This document shows positions 1-9,625 of a stretch of DNA of 23,806 nucleotides, in pieces (position 1 is the stretch's first letter; each line of letters opens with the position of its first letter). Source of the stretch: Sphaeroforma arctica JP610 (Eukaryota > Opisthokonta > Ichthyosporea > Ichthyophonida); the NCBI RefSeq assembly GCF_001186125.1, contig NW_014040514.1, positions 156,087 through 179,892 of the forward strand, read 5' to 3'. The notes beneath the pieces are model-generated. The model ran no database searches. It was not told the DNA's origin and saw nothing but the letters and a program-made list of their open reading frames with translations. The position numbers and the translations under genes were made by a program.

Positions 1-337
1 CCGTATTTCTACACTATGAGTATTATTTCTAGCCCACGTTTGTAAAAGCCGGGCCTCCACATTTCATCCGACCAGATGTGCCAGTCTGATGAAGGCTAAG
101 TCGGTAATTCTTGATAAGTGGCAAGTTATTGGCTAATGCAATAACTATGGACATCAAGAGTATTTTTCTTTTTCTCTTTTCTCCGAAGCGCTATTATAAA
201 GCTATTGGCCGAACATCAATTTACGCCATTGATATCTGCAGCCGCGAGATTGCGTATTTGCAATTCTAATTTGTTCAGCCAAAAATTGCAACTGGGGAAT
301 AACATCTCGACTCACTTGGGCACTAGAAAAGCAGTAC
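1..337. other. Left edge, no recognisable feature
   Basis: I see no gene, RNA or repeat that I can support here. The open frame that starts at 205 runs into the solo LTR and has no recognisable domain, so I treat it as chance. Confidence 0.5.
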
Positions 338-636
338 TGTACAGACCGAGCGTGAACACTTTAGCCAATCCAAACCCCAAATCCCAGAAAAATCAAATAT
401 TGAGTTTTGGAATTATGATTGGAATATTTCTGATATTAGAGTCATCAGAAATATTAGCGGTAAACCCTGTAAGCTATACGGGGACTCCGCGTGTGAGAGA
501 AACACTTAAGTAAATCCTGAAGTCTAGTGAAAACACAAATAAAGACTCAGTTTTCCTAGCTGAAATAACCGTACTTGAAAAGAGTTCTATTGTATTCTTT
601 TGTCTCGTACCTTTCAGCTACTCTCCATACTCTACA
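338..636 (+). mobile_element. Solo LTR related to the chromovirus LTRs, opposite orientation
   Basis: The reverse complement aligns along its length with the LTRs at 9699-9980 and 18551-18883. The shared blocks include the terminal TGTAGAG, GGTACGA, CTCTTTTCAAGT, CAGCTAGG, TTAAGTGTTTCTCTCACACG and the ATATCAGAAATATT segment. In plus orientation it starts TGTA and ends CTCTACA, so it keeps TG...CA ends and points opposite to the large chromovirus. Many substitutions separate it from the other two copies, so it is an older insertion of the same family. No internal region and no clear target duplication flank it, which suggests a solo LTR left by recombination, or a fragment. Confidence 0.7.
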
Positions 637-1054
637 CTCACGGAAATATTTGTTCACGCACGAATTGTATAACGCCTCGCACATATTTCGTGGCCTTGGT
701 GAACACCCGTAGTGCCAGTAACTTGGAGGTCTCAGTAACTGCCAATAACACAAACCTCCAGGTGCCCGAGAAAAGACCCAAAAAAAAATCCGTGGTTTAT
801 TGTGCTGAGACAACGACGACGCGTTCAGGTTGCTACAAGGGGAATAAGATTCAAGAGACGGTTGCCCGTACATCTGAGACGAGCCACAAACTTTGCCTGT
901 CATTTGGACTTGCTCCCTCTATCTTTGCCAACCTATGACATCCCAAATTAAATGCTGCAGCCGGGGCTGAGCAGCATGTACACACGCAAAATGCAAATAC
1001 TGGAGTGCTTTGACTACACGTATACCAATACGTTGTACACCCAACAATGCGCGA
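637..1054. other. No supported gene; probably decayed retroelement remnant
   Basis: Open frames occur on both strands but none shows a convincing motif. The stretch sits directly downstream (minus sense) of the RNase H fragment at 1055-1793, so it may be the mutated continuation of that element. Confidence 0.35.
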
Positions 1055-1793
1055 GAAGGACACGCCAGCAGAATCAGCCACGGGTCCACTGCTTGTTAAG
1101 TGGTCGTGCGTGAACGTTTTGTGCTGGGGTTCTAACACAGGGTATCGCATCTGGACATCCTCACTAAAACCAATCGATAGTGGGATCACCCTAGAAGCGT
1201 GCATCATCAGTGTAAACAAATTGTTTTTCAGGACGCGGCTCTACGAGTACTACAAAGCTAAGCAACAAGTCATTAAGTGCTCTAAATGCTTCTCGCTGCA
1301 GTGCTCCTCGCACAAAATCGGCCTTGTCCGCCTGCAACAGGGCAAATAGAAGAGTCAAGATGCGTGTAAAATTCGGGACATAGTCTGACCACCAGCCGAC
1401 TGTGTGGTACAACCATTTCAACAATTCATTGGAAGTAGGTTCGCTAAGTGTCAGTAGCGTCTCTAGATGCCCCATTTCGCTTGTCGAACCTCTGTATGTA
1501 GTCTACTAGTCTACCAAGTATGACGACTGATTTCATGCACTGCGCTACACTACATGTCGACAACCGTAACTGCAGAGCAAAGTACACACAACGTGGCAGG
1601 TCCAGTGTTCATACGAGGCTTTATTGTGGGCGCATGATATTTCATCTATATACCAGACAACATCTTGTAGCCCTGCATACACGTCATTAAACATTAGTAG
1701 GTCGAAATGCGTATCTACAAAGAAGAAAATATGTATCTGGCGCTGACATAATGTACCCTTGCCCGATGTTGACTGTGGTTGCCCAACGTACAA
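1055..1793 (-). pseudogene. Ty3/gypsy-type reverse transcriptase-RNase H fragment
   Basis: Three minus-strand frames follow each other and read as one pol segment. At 1793-1545 is RT palm sequence with FNDVYAGLQDVVWYIDEI, where the usual YxDD box reads YIDE. At 1475-1191 is the thumb and connection, with DYVPNFTRIL, then REAFRALNDLL, then a PRPEKQFVYTDD segment that corresponds to the start of RNase H. After a frameshift near 1200, RNase H continues with HASRVIPLSIGFSEDVQ and RYPVLEPQHKTFTH. Gag, protease, integrase and LTRs are not visible. The E in place of the second catalytic Asp and the frame changes show it is dead. It differs from both other gypsy elements in the window, so it is a third lineage or a very diverged copy. 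Confidence 0.75.
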
Positions 1794-1975
1794 CTTTCAA
1801 TGTAGACAGGTACACTCGTTCGGTGGGCATATAGTGTGGATCAGCTCGCGACTAAGTGCTTGCGCGTTTGACATTGATTCGATATTGCTAGTCATCTACT
1901 AACTACAGGGTTGACAGACCCATGGTTTCCTGTACACTAAATGTGAAGCCGAGCACCAGTCTGACTTATCTGAAG

Positions 1976-2090
1976 AAAGTCTCTAAATGTACATTGAAAA
2001 TGTGGAAAAGTCACTTGAAATATTGATCGAATATGCGTAAATGTACATTTAGCGACAATTCCACTTTTTTGGTGTACATTTATTGACTTT
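1976..2090. repeat. Short element with 18-bp terminal inverted repeats, copy 1
   Basis: The left end reads AAAGTCTCTAAATGTACA at 1976-1993. The right end, TGTACATTTATTGACTTT at 2073-2090, is its inverted match with two mismatches. A further palindromic AAATGTACATTT lies inside, at 2039-2050. The same terminal motif borders a second element at 3490-3677. No protein is encoded. A MITE-like nonautonomous element is the simplest reading; I cannot identify a target duplication or a superfamily. Confidence 0.55.
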
Positions 2091-2364
2091 ATTGTGCAAA
2101 ATTCGCTTAAATTTGAATTAAAGAGCCGTCGGCTTTATGCTTTTTTACGAATTAATGTGTTGAGGGCGAGGATGTTGCTTTTACTAATTGGTATTGATAT
2201 ATGCTACTTCATTCAAGCTTACCTCACTGCCTGGCGCGCGACACACGTGGTCTGTGATGCTCTTTTACAGAAACATACGAGTATAGTGTTTCGGAAATCC
2301 ATTTTCGAATTCTGATGTCATGTTGTACACTTGTGACATAGTCGTGCGAAGACAAAGCCTCTAA

Positions 2365-2704
2365 ATCATGCACGAGCTATGGATTTTCTGATACTGCTCG
2401 AGCATAGGCACAAAGTAAAGCCCCACATCTAAAACTGTCGTATTGGAGTACACCGCCTACTCTAAGGCTGTATGTATGTCGATTTATCTGTGATGCAACA
2501 TTTCATCCATCGTACTATATAACTGAATTGTTTGTCAGCTCTAGCAGGACTTGCCATACCATCTAGAATGGTGACTGTAGCTTTTATTTTGTGCAGTGTA
2601 ACAATCGATAAGTTCCAATGTGCGTTCCTATGATTCCACGGGATCAGTATAGAGATCTTTTCGGACCCCTGTGCGGGTCCCCTAAGTCGTAAGCTTTCTG
2701 CCAT
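2365..2704 (-). pseudogene. Ulp1-like C48 protease core, shorter tandem copy
   Basis: This is the second copy of the protease core, made by the 346-bp duplication. Its frame (2704-2462) includes IPWNHRNAHWNLSIVTL with the HW pair (His codon 2618-2620), and ILDGMASPARADK, which keeps the catalytic-type Asp (GAT at 2561-2563) that the longer copy has lost. The Cys box QYDSFRCGALLCAYARAV lies in another frame (Cys codon 2425-2427). It lacks the N-terminal part that the longer copy has from 3057 to 3246. The frameshift between the Asp region and the Cys box is in the same place in both copies, so the gene was probably already broken when it was duplicated. Confidence 0.72.
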
Positions 2705-3056
2705 ACGATACTTGTGTACGAGCTATGGATTTTTCTGATACTGCTCTAGCATAGGCACAAACTAAAGCTCCACATCTAAAACTCTCGTATTGGGTTACAC
2801 CGCCTACTCTAAGGCTGTATGTAGGTAACCTTATCTGTAAGGCAACATTTCATCCATCGTACTATATAACTGAATCGTTTGTCAGCTCTAGCAGGACTTG
2901 GCATACTAACTAGAATGGTAACAGTGGCCTTTATATTGTACAATGTAACAATCGCTAAGTTCCAATGTGCGTTCCTATGATTCCACGGGATCAGTACAGA
3001 GATCCTTTCGGACACCTGTGCGGGTATCGTAGGTCGTAAACTTTCTGCCATACGAT
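2365..3056. repeat. Two diverged tandem copies of a ~346-bp unit
   Basis: Copy 1 is about 2365-2710 and copy 2 about 2711-3056. Shared blocks include ACGAGCTATGGATTTT at 2372 and 2718, CGCCTACTCTAAGGCTGTAT, AACATTTCATCCATCGTACT, and CCAATGTGCGTTCCTATGAT. The offset is 346-347 bp throughout, with scattered substitutions. The unit covers the catalytic core of a Ulp1-like protease on the minus strand. Confidence 0.9.
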
Positions 3057-3246
3057 ACATATGTGTATCAGCATCACAGAAACGAACAGCCCGGGAGGGT
3101 AATCGCGACAAATGGTAGAATACCTCAGATATAAGCAATCCTTTGATCCAGTCTCCTGATTCACAGCATTGTAATACATACAATGTTTTCCTGCAAGATC
3201 CAGTCGCCGATACAAAATGACTTCGGCTCAGATTGTTTTGTGTCAC
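2711..3246 (-). pseudogene. Ulp1/SENP-like C48 cysteine protease, longer copy, broken
   Basis: Members of family C48 cleave SUMO or related conjugates with a His-Asp-Cys triad and an oxyanion Gln. A minus-strand frame of 145 residues (3246-2809) carries an N-terminal GDWIKGLLISEVFYHLSRLP segment, matching the W and helix that open the domain. It then carries IPWNHRNAHWNLAIVTL, with the catalytic HW pair (His codon 2965-2967). The Asp position is Val (GTT, 2908-2910). After a frameshift near 2810 the Cys box follows: QYESFRCGALVCAYARAV, with Gln five residues before the Cys (codon 2772-2774). The lost Asp and the shift make it a pseudogene. C48 genes are often captured by DNA transposons, but I see no transposase nearby. 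The start at 3246 is only the first Met in an open frame. Confidence 0.75.
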
Positions 3247-3415
3247 CGCTCAAAGTATATCTACTTACAGCTGTAGTTATGTGTAAAAGCTCTTAGCAGT
3301 ATAATGGTACGCAGACTAATTCTGTATGAATGTACTTTAGTGTGTAAGATTTTTTACTAGGTTTGAATTATCGAATTCACTATAAAACAAGTACCACGTA
3401 AAATACCGAACTGAT

Positions 3416-3470
3416 GTTGAACCCTGGTGTCATTAAAAAAGTTACGAAATGGTGTCGAACCCTGGTGTCA
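3416..3470. repeat. Short direct repeat, period 38
   Basis: GAACCCTGGTGTCA occurs twice, ending at 3432 and 3470, with similar sequence just upstream of each. The surrounding 3247-3489 stretch is AT-rich and has no gene I can support. Confidence 0.6.
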
Positions 3471-3489
3471 AAAAATATATACTGCACTG

Positions 3490-3677
3490 AAAAGTCACTA
3501 AATGTACATAAAAAAGTCACTCAATGTACTTCCAAAACTTTATTCTAAATAGGTTTGAAAAAGAAAATAAATATCACATTCAACGAATTTAATTGGGCAA
3601 TTCGAAAACGTACCCGTAAATTTGTATGTACATTTTGTGACTTTCCCATGTAGGCCATGTACATTTAGAGTATTTCC
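3490..3677. repeat. Short element with doubled inverted repeats, copy 2
   Basis: The left side carries two arms in a row, AAAGTCACTAAATGTACA (3491-3508) and AAAGTCACTCAATGTAC (3513-3529). The right side carries two inverted arms, TGTACATTTTGTGACTTT (3627-3644) and TGTACATTTAGAGTATTT (3658-3675). The motif is the same as in the element at 1976-2090. No coding capacity is visible. The doubled arms could come from one element nested in another, or from a real subrepeat design. Confidence 0.55.
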
Positions 3678-3857
3678 TCTATTTTTTACCTTCTGCATTC
3701 GACAGGCTCGTTCGGACGTTAGTTCGATCCCCTATATAATTTTTCTATTTTGTAAAGGCACTGCAAAGAGATACGTAAGTTCACATGTAAGGAGTTCGTA
3801 GGAGTCTTAGTTTACTGACCTATACAAGGTCGGTTGCATTGAGTCACGGTAAGAAAG

Positions 3858-3999
3858 TGAGCCATTGCAACCGATTCGTTCACTATTTATACCCCGGAGA
3901 ATGACCAGTAGCAATCCTGTTGGCCAACATAAAAGTGACGCGCTAAAAGGACAACGAAAATATTTCGGCAACGGTTGAGGTTTTCATCAGAGGTAGGCA
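3858..3999 (-). repeat. Left LTR-like repeat (3' LTR) of the old gypsy element
   Basis: It starts TGAGCCATTGCAACCGATTC and ends CAGAGGTAGGCA. It matches 9595-9624 for its first ~25 bp and 20903-21024 for the rest, including AGCAATCCTGTTGGCCAACA and CAGAGGTAGGC. Just outside, 3831-3847 and 3857-3873 form an imperfect inverted repeat (CGGTTGCA...TGCAACCG). Confidence 0.6.
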
Positions 4000-4196
4000 G
4001 GGGCCACAAGGTTTTACAATCCCCATCCGATTTGGAAAGAATATCGGATTCTAGGAATCGGTGGCTTGGCTGGATAATGAAAAGGTGGCTTGGTCGGACA
4101 ATGACAAAGCCAAAGGTCTCTGTATTATATTACTGTGGATAATTTTGTAAATAATGAAGGATTTCATATGACGTAGTATTATGGTTATAGCAATGT

Positions 4197-4640
4197 CTAG
4201 TGCGACACAGTTGTAGCCTCAAACATAGTGCGCCAGTCAAGGTGTTGATAGGCTCTATAGTTAGGATCAGAAGCCAGTGCATACACAAATTTTAAGGCAG
4301 ACTTTAAAGTAGTAATACGTGAAGGAGGGAGGTGAGCCGTACGAAGGATAACATCAACATCACGGAAGGTAGTTTGATCAATGGCATGCTGATGAACAGC
4401 AGTCAAAAACGTGGAAGCTCGCAGAGCACCAATAGATTTGTAGTGGAATACAGTGGCAGCAGGCCTATTCTTAGAATCAGCAGCTAACCGAGTCTTGTCG
4501 TATTCAGGAGCATCCTTAAATGGGCTGAGATAAAATAGCCAACGTGTGTAGAATGAAATACCACATGTGCCAGGGTCATTTGGGGCAGGAGTACCGATGG
4601 ATCCTCGATAAGCCTTGATTTTAGATCGATGGACTCCAAA
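4197..4640 (-). pseudogene. C-terminal pol frame of the old gypsy element
   Basis: A minus-strand frame stays open for 148 codons from just after a TAG at 4641-4643 to the stop at 4197. It includes GTCGISFYTRWLFYLSPF, NRPAATVFHYKSIGALRAS and TLKSALKFVYALASDPNYRA. It lies downstream of the integrase remains, where gypsy elements carry their C-terminal tail. I see no chromodomain in it and do not recognise the fold. It is unusually well preserved for such a decayed element, so it may be a recently decayed pol tail or an additional ORF. Confidence 0.45.
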
Positions 4641-4879
4641 CTATTTAAGAGTAGCACGATTCTGAATGACGTGCATGACCGAAGGTTGAAGTGGTGCCGG
4701 ACCGCCCTACAACATACGGTCAGAGAAGGGTGTTGGCTTCATTTTATAGAGGACGAGGCGATGAACAGCGACCATCGGGGCGTCATATCGGTGACGGGTT
4801 GCCTGAACAGCCTGTGAAGCCTTGGATTTACGATTTCGTTCCCGGACAGCCTTGTCAGCAGTAGTAGGCTGATGGAATA

Positions 4880-5590
4880 ATGTAAAGAAATGTGCATCGG
4901 ATCCAAATACTCATTGAGAATGTCTTCTATGTCACGATTGGTTGGGTGATGAAGATTAAACTTTCCAAATCTCAAGTGGGTTGGACACCATTGCGCTCAA
5001 TCCACGCAGTATATGTGTCAATTATTTCTTTGACAAGGCCATTATGGTGTCTATGGTCGGCAGTGGATACAACACAATACTGAGTATCTTGTTCATTGCA
5101 CCAATCAGTAAGTAGTTAACTATTTACGGGGCTGTCAGCATCTGCAATGTATTCTGCAGTGTATGCCAATTGTTCAGGTTACTGTTTCAATTTTGGATGA
5201 CATCAAAAGCTGATCTCTCATTATCTCGCATCGAGGCACTGGTAACATGCCTCGTGTATGCATCAATGCAGAACTATTGATAGCGGAAGCCGCGGGAGGT
5301 CTCATTGAAATCGAGATGTCGTACAGCACCAAAGTAAGTACCTTTCGTTGGCTGAGTTAAAGGTCCCATGGCTGGACCTGGTCCATCACCTTTACGAGAA
5401 CACCCAGTACAAGTATTGAGAAGACGAAGTAAAAAATCTGGGGCAACCATCCAAGCGAAGCGGTCATAAAGCAACCGGACCAACCGGAGGCGACGTGAAT
5501 GACCTCGCTTGACCATAAAATGCTAGTAAAACGCGTAGTACCCTACTAAGGGCAATGGGACGACCATTGATTTTATACGAAACTTTGGAC
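4880..5590 (-). pseudogene. Integrase remnant of the old gypsy element
   Basis: The best preserved part is the frame 5516-5274. It has a His-containing start (VKRGHSRRLRLVRLLYDRFA), then TCTGCSRK as the CxxC of the zinc-binding module, then AVRHLDFNETSRGFRYQ, which fits the strand with the first catalytic Asp. Past the stop at 5274, other frames give IDAYTRHVTSASM, WCNEQDTQYCVVSTADHRHH and NGLVKEIIDTYTAWIERNG, consistent with the rest of the core. Frameshifts and stops are frequent, so the full triad cannot be placed. Confidence 0.6.
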
Positions 5591-5623
5591 AGAGCGATAA
5601 AAGCTTAAGGGAGAGTAATTAAT

Positions 5624-6697
5624 TCATTTCCAATAGAGTGTGCGGACGAGAGACCACAGTATGGGTAACGTGGAGCTTCGTAGTACGTTCATTTCCAGCG
5701 AGATCAGGTGAATTAATATAAAACGGCTCGCGATTAAGGGAGGTAGAATATAACCCAAAGAGGAAGGGGAAGGTGCAGATGGCTGAGCACAATCCGCCGG
5801 TAGAGGATCAAGATGTGAAGAAAAAGCTTCAAGGTCATCCATTGAAACACCTTTCAATACAGAGTCTCCGTCTGGTTCAGAAGTAGTGCTAGCCGACGAA
5901 GGAATAAGTTTATCTGAAGGTTTAATAGGATGTATACGGATCAAAGAGTCGGGAGAAGGTGCACCCGTGGAATAGAGTGGAGGAGGCTGGAACCCAACTG
6001 AAGTAGGGGTCACAGACATATATGGCTGCCCGATCAAGTACCAGGTTGCTCTGATCGGACAACGGCGTAGGCATCGAAGCAAAAGTATATGGTGAGGGCG
6101 AAGATGGTGAAAGTTGTCTCAGTAAAAGAGTCACGAAGAGCATTTCCCAAATAAACTTCTTGTTTAGGGTCCACTTCGCGTTACGATGGGTTGCATTTGG
6201 ATAGAATCGTCACTGATAGTGGTGGGTTAGATATAGGGTTGCGAATTCCAATAGAAGGACCAAGAGCACCCACGGATTGCCAAAATGTAAGAAGCAATGG
6301 CAAAGGAGTAGAAGGAGTAGGGGTGGATAAAAGGCCAGCAAGTGTATAGTCTTATGGTGGTAAACCCAATGTTTCATGTCCTTTCTTAAGAAACGTATTC
6401 ACAGCATTTGTGATTAGACATCAACAAGATGATGGAATAACTGAGGTAGATATGGTGAATAATTTTAGTAAGACAAGATAGCACTTGCCTTCGAGTTTGA
6501 AGCTTTTGTGAAACGTTGGAAGAATTAATTTATTATTGCAGTATATTTAGACCATCGTGGGATGACTAGGTAGTTCCCGTTGTCAAACAGGGCAGTTCAG
6601 CAGTAGAACTCATAGTGCCACCTTGTAGTGCCCAGTAGGTTCATAGACGGTGACCCTTTAGACTGGCATAGGGGTCTAATTGCGGGAACCCCTATTT
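5624..6697 (-). pseudogene. Pro/Ser-rich spacer between RNase H and integrase, old element
   Basis: About 1.1 kb separates the RNase H and integrase remains. The frame 6082-5624 is open for about 150 codons in the same phase as the RNase H frame. It is rich in Pro and Ser (STGAPSPDSLIRIHPIKPSD, QPSAPSPSSLG) and includes an acidic stretch, SEPDGDSVLKGVSMDDLEAF. The segment 6083-6697 shows no clear domain. Most Ty3/gypsy elements have a short connection here, so the length is unusual. I cannot tell a disordered linker from a lost domain. Confidence 0.4.
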
Positions 6698-7171
6698 TTA
6701 ACCCAATAGGCAAAACCACGCCGGGTTCAACATGAGATCCTCCGGATAGGCAGTTGGATGCGTGCGAAGGAATGCGATGAACAAAGGTGGAGGTGTAGCA
6801 AGAGGTGTAGGCCAGGAGACTCGTTGGGTTGTGAACAGCATAATTGGGCCAATAGTTGCTGGAGCTCGTGACATCATATCAGCCTCAAAATTCCAGTCAC
6901 CCGGTATATGTCTGATATATATGTTGTGTCTTTGAACTTCCTCGACCAGGCGAAGAACCTGATCACCCCTAGTAGATACTGGGAATTTCATGTGTGGGTA
7001 GAAGAGAGATATAACGGACTTGTGATCAGTCCATACATTTAAAGGGTGGTAACTTGGTGTGATAGGGATTTCATCTTTATCAAAACCATATGCGATGGTT
7101 TCAAGGTCAAAGATACGATATCGAGACTGGGCAGGATTGGGCTTGGTAGAACGGTAAGTAACGGGGAAGAG
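6698..7171 (-). pseudogene. RNase H C-terminal half, old gypsy element
   Basis: A 158-codon open minus-strand frame follows a TGA at 7172-7174. It reads in order PVTYRSTKPNPAQSRYRIFD (the strand and loop before the catalytic Glu of DLETIAYGF), then NVWTDHKSVISLF (the WTDH strand), then YIRHIPGDWNFEADMMSRA (the last helix with its Asp). This is the normal order of a Ty3/gypsy RNase H domain, and the acidic residues visible here are intact. After the domain the frame runs on through a Pro-rich tail to the stop at 6698. In an RT-RNase H polyprotein this domain degrades RNA of the RNA/DNA hybrid. Confidence 0.8.
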
Positions 7172-7392
7172 TCAGTCGGCACCAGTAGTCTAAAACTTTT
7201 TCCTGGGTCAAGGAGAGGTTTTGAGTCCTGGTATAGTTATAGGACACGATAACTGTAGAGCTTTCTTTAAGTGAGTACTCTCGCGCCCTGAATGGTCAGG
7301 GCGACGTGCCGATTGACGCTTGGTAGGTGTTGGTCATCTGAGTGGCGGCTCCTTAGAAGAGGAAAGGATCTGCTGAAACATAAGATTGGCTT

Positions 7393-8340
7393 TCAAGGCA
7401 GAATCAGCTTGGTCCGCCCGTTTGGTACTGAGGGGCTGGTAATATCCATTTGGGAAAGCTTGGAAGGGGGTTCATCTTGACGCGGTATGCGCACGAAAAG
7501 TCCTGAACCAACATCAATGGGCCACACATCTACAAAGAGATGTAGATAATGGGAGGCTTCCGGAGTCAAAAGCATGATGACACCCTTAATGGCCTCTATA
7601 ACCTATCGGTAAGAAGCATATGTAGCAGCAGTGCATACGTAAGGTACCTTTTCCTTTGTCGAATCAGTGAGTGGCATAAAGATCGAAGCCATGTTTGGTA
7701 CAATGTACTGTGACTATCAAATCATGGTGGCACAGAACACTTAGACCGCCGGTCGAAGGGAGTTGAGGGCCTTTAAACGGACTTGACTAACAGCAGTATA
7801 TGTAGATGATGGGAGGCTTCCGGAGTCAAAAGCATGATGACACCCTTAATGGCCTCTATAACCTATCGGTAAGAAGCATATGTAGCAGCAGTGCATACGT
7901 AAGGTACCTTTTCCTTTGTCGAATCAGTGAGTGGCATAAAGATCGAAGCCATGTTTGGTACAATGTACTGTGACTATCAAATCATGGTGGCACAGAACAC
8001 TTAGACCGCCGGTCGAAGGGAGTTGAGGGCCTTTAAACGGACTTGACTAACAGCAGTATATGGATGTATTGTAACACGACAACAGTATGCTTTCATACTG
8101 TCACGTAAGAGACAAAGATGAGGTTTTGACGCACGTAAGCGTACACCAGCCTTGTAACAAATACGTACCTAAGTAGGCAAAAGATTTCTGTATCGAGTAC
8201 TTGCTCGTGTTCCCCAATGCGACATTGTACCGTAATCAACACGGTGGTGTAACACATCACGTAGGTGTTGGAAGGTCTCATCCTTGATAGACTGAAGTAT
8301 TAATGTCATCATCTCGACACCCAAAGTCCCGGTATTAGGA
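7393..8340 (-). pseudogene. RT palm/thumb and RNase H start, old gypsy element
   Basis: From right to left, minus-strand frames give DETFQHLRDVLHHRV near 8280, as in the segment after the RT YxDD box. A CRDDDI reading just before it may be the decayed box. KALNSLRPAV and VPNMASIFMPLTDSTK follow, as in the RT thumb. Then VIEAIKGVIMLLTPEASHYL and FVDVWPIDVGSGLF fit the connection and first strand of RNase H. There are stops between these blocks. The thumb-to-RNase H piece is present twice because of the 260-bp duplication at 7541-8060, which would wreck any reading frame. Confidence 0.55.
7541..8060. repeat. Near-perfect 260-bp tandem duplication
   Basis: 7541-7800 and 7801-8060 are identical except for one base near the start (A at 7548, G at 7808). 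The unit begins TGTAGAT and ends AACAGCAGTATA. It lies inside the decayed pol region of the old gypsy element and covers the RT thumb and the start of RNase H. Confidence 0.95.
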
Positions 8341-9594
8341 CCAACCATCTTCTCCTGAGGTTATCCAGGTAAGATAATCTCTAGAGAATTCAGCGTGCAG
8401 GTTATATTCATTGTAGAAATGATGTCTGTCTCCACGACGTGTAGTAAACACATCAAAATACGATACTAAAACCTACTGAGTCTCCCTGAGGCTCAGTGCG
8501 GTGTATTTATTCTTATATTTGATTGTCTACGTGGTCTACAAATAATTCACCTCGTGTGAATTAATTGTAAACTAATTCTAACTCCACACTGATAGTGGTT
8601 TAAGGGGACTTTTACTACAGACGGATATGGTCATTTCATTCTTGTTTTGTTGGTAACGGGTAGGGATGTACATGAAAGTGTACATTATTGATTTTGAAAT
8701 TCTGGCAGTAGCGAATTTCCTTGGTAGAGGTAGGTATAACCCGAGGGTTGTTTTGGGCTAAGACTGCACTCGACATTCAGAGGCTATAAAAGTTTCCTTT
8801 TTCAATAATGCCTGGCTTGAAGTCTCGAGAACATATCATTTCTTCCTGTCAGCGTATAAGTTCTTGATTATTCTGTTTGTAGGTTTTACAATGAGTAGTA
8901 AAATTATCCACAAAAGGTATCTTAATTTCATACCCGTGAATACTATTGTAGTTATCTGGGTTGTCAGGACGAATACAACACATACGATAAAATGAAAATT
9001 TTAGCTTTGGATTTGTTCACGTGTCTTATTGAGGATTACACGATCAACACCAGACCAGTCGTAAATTTTTACTTTCCCTGGTGTATCGCGGCACTTGCGG
9101 TGTAATTTCACAATTGATGCATCGTCAATCACCGCAGGAATCAAACACCCACATGAGGGATAAAAGCTGTCGAAGAAGTAGTAATTTGTTGTAACTCAAG
9201 ATGACTATCGATGACCTTTCGTCAGGAGATGTCGTGTTGGACATCATAGGTTCAATCAAATGCCAAGAGCCAGGGTCAACAAAGTCACAGGACGATTGAG
9301 ACAAGATGCGCGACTATAAGTGGTTCACGCACTGCTTCAATAGCTATTGAAAGTGCTTTTCCTTCATGGAACCAGTATTTTTCTTGGCCCAAAAATAAAC
9401 CGGGAGAGCATCATTGGAACGTAGGATCCACACATGAGATGAATCGAAATCGTTGTTGATGTTTCGAACCATCATGTAATTGAGAAGAGTCGTAAGTAGC
9501 TGAAAATCCCTATTCTCACTGTGAGAAGCAGCCTTTAGGTCAATTGTAAAGGCACCGCAAATATTAAAAAATAAAATATGACATAGTATATATG
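8341..9594 (-). other. Unreadable part of the old gypsy element
   Basis: This 1.25-kb AT-rich stretch lies between the RT remains and the 5' LTR copy, where gag, protease and the start of RT should be. I could not find a protease DSG motif, a zinc knuckle or a PBS. The last frame before the LTR (about 9500-9344) includes SSHVWILRSNDALPVYFWAK, which I do not recognise. The space is too short for a full gag-pro, so deletion is likely. Confidence 0.4.
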
Positions 9595-9624
9595 TAAGCC
9601 ATTGCAACCAATTCACTCAATTAC
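9595..9624 (-). repeat. Right LTR-like repeat of the old element, first piece
   Basis: TAAGCCATTGCAACCAATTC matches TGAGCCATTGCAACCGATTC at the start of the intact left copy. The match stops at ACTCAATTACC, where LINE sequence begins. The rest of this LTR is found 11 kb away at 20902-21024. Confidence 0.6.
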
Positions 9625-9625
9625 C

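Noticed and set aside
2094-2315. Plus-strand frame with a hydrophobic stretch (73 codons)
   Set aside because: It is AT-rich and short, and has no homology pattern; a membrane-like run is expected by chance in T-rich sequence.
3700-3745. Possible tRNA or SINE because of GTTCGATCCC (B-box-like)
   Set aside because: The bases around the loop do not form a T-stem, and no A-box or acceptor pairing could be found at the right distance.
3831-3873. Hairpin CGGTTGCA...TGCAACCG as a terminator or attachment site
   Set aside because: Its left arm lies outside the LTR-like repeat and is not present at the other LTR copy, so it is probably a local coincidence.
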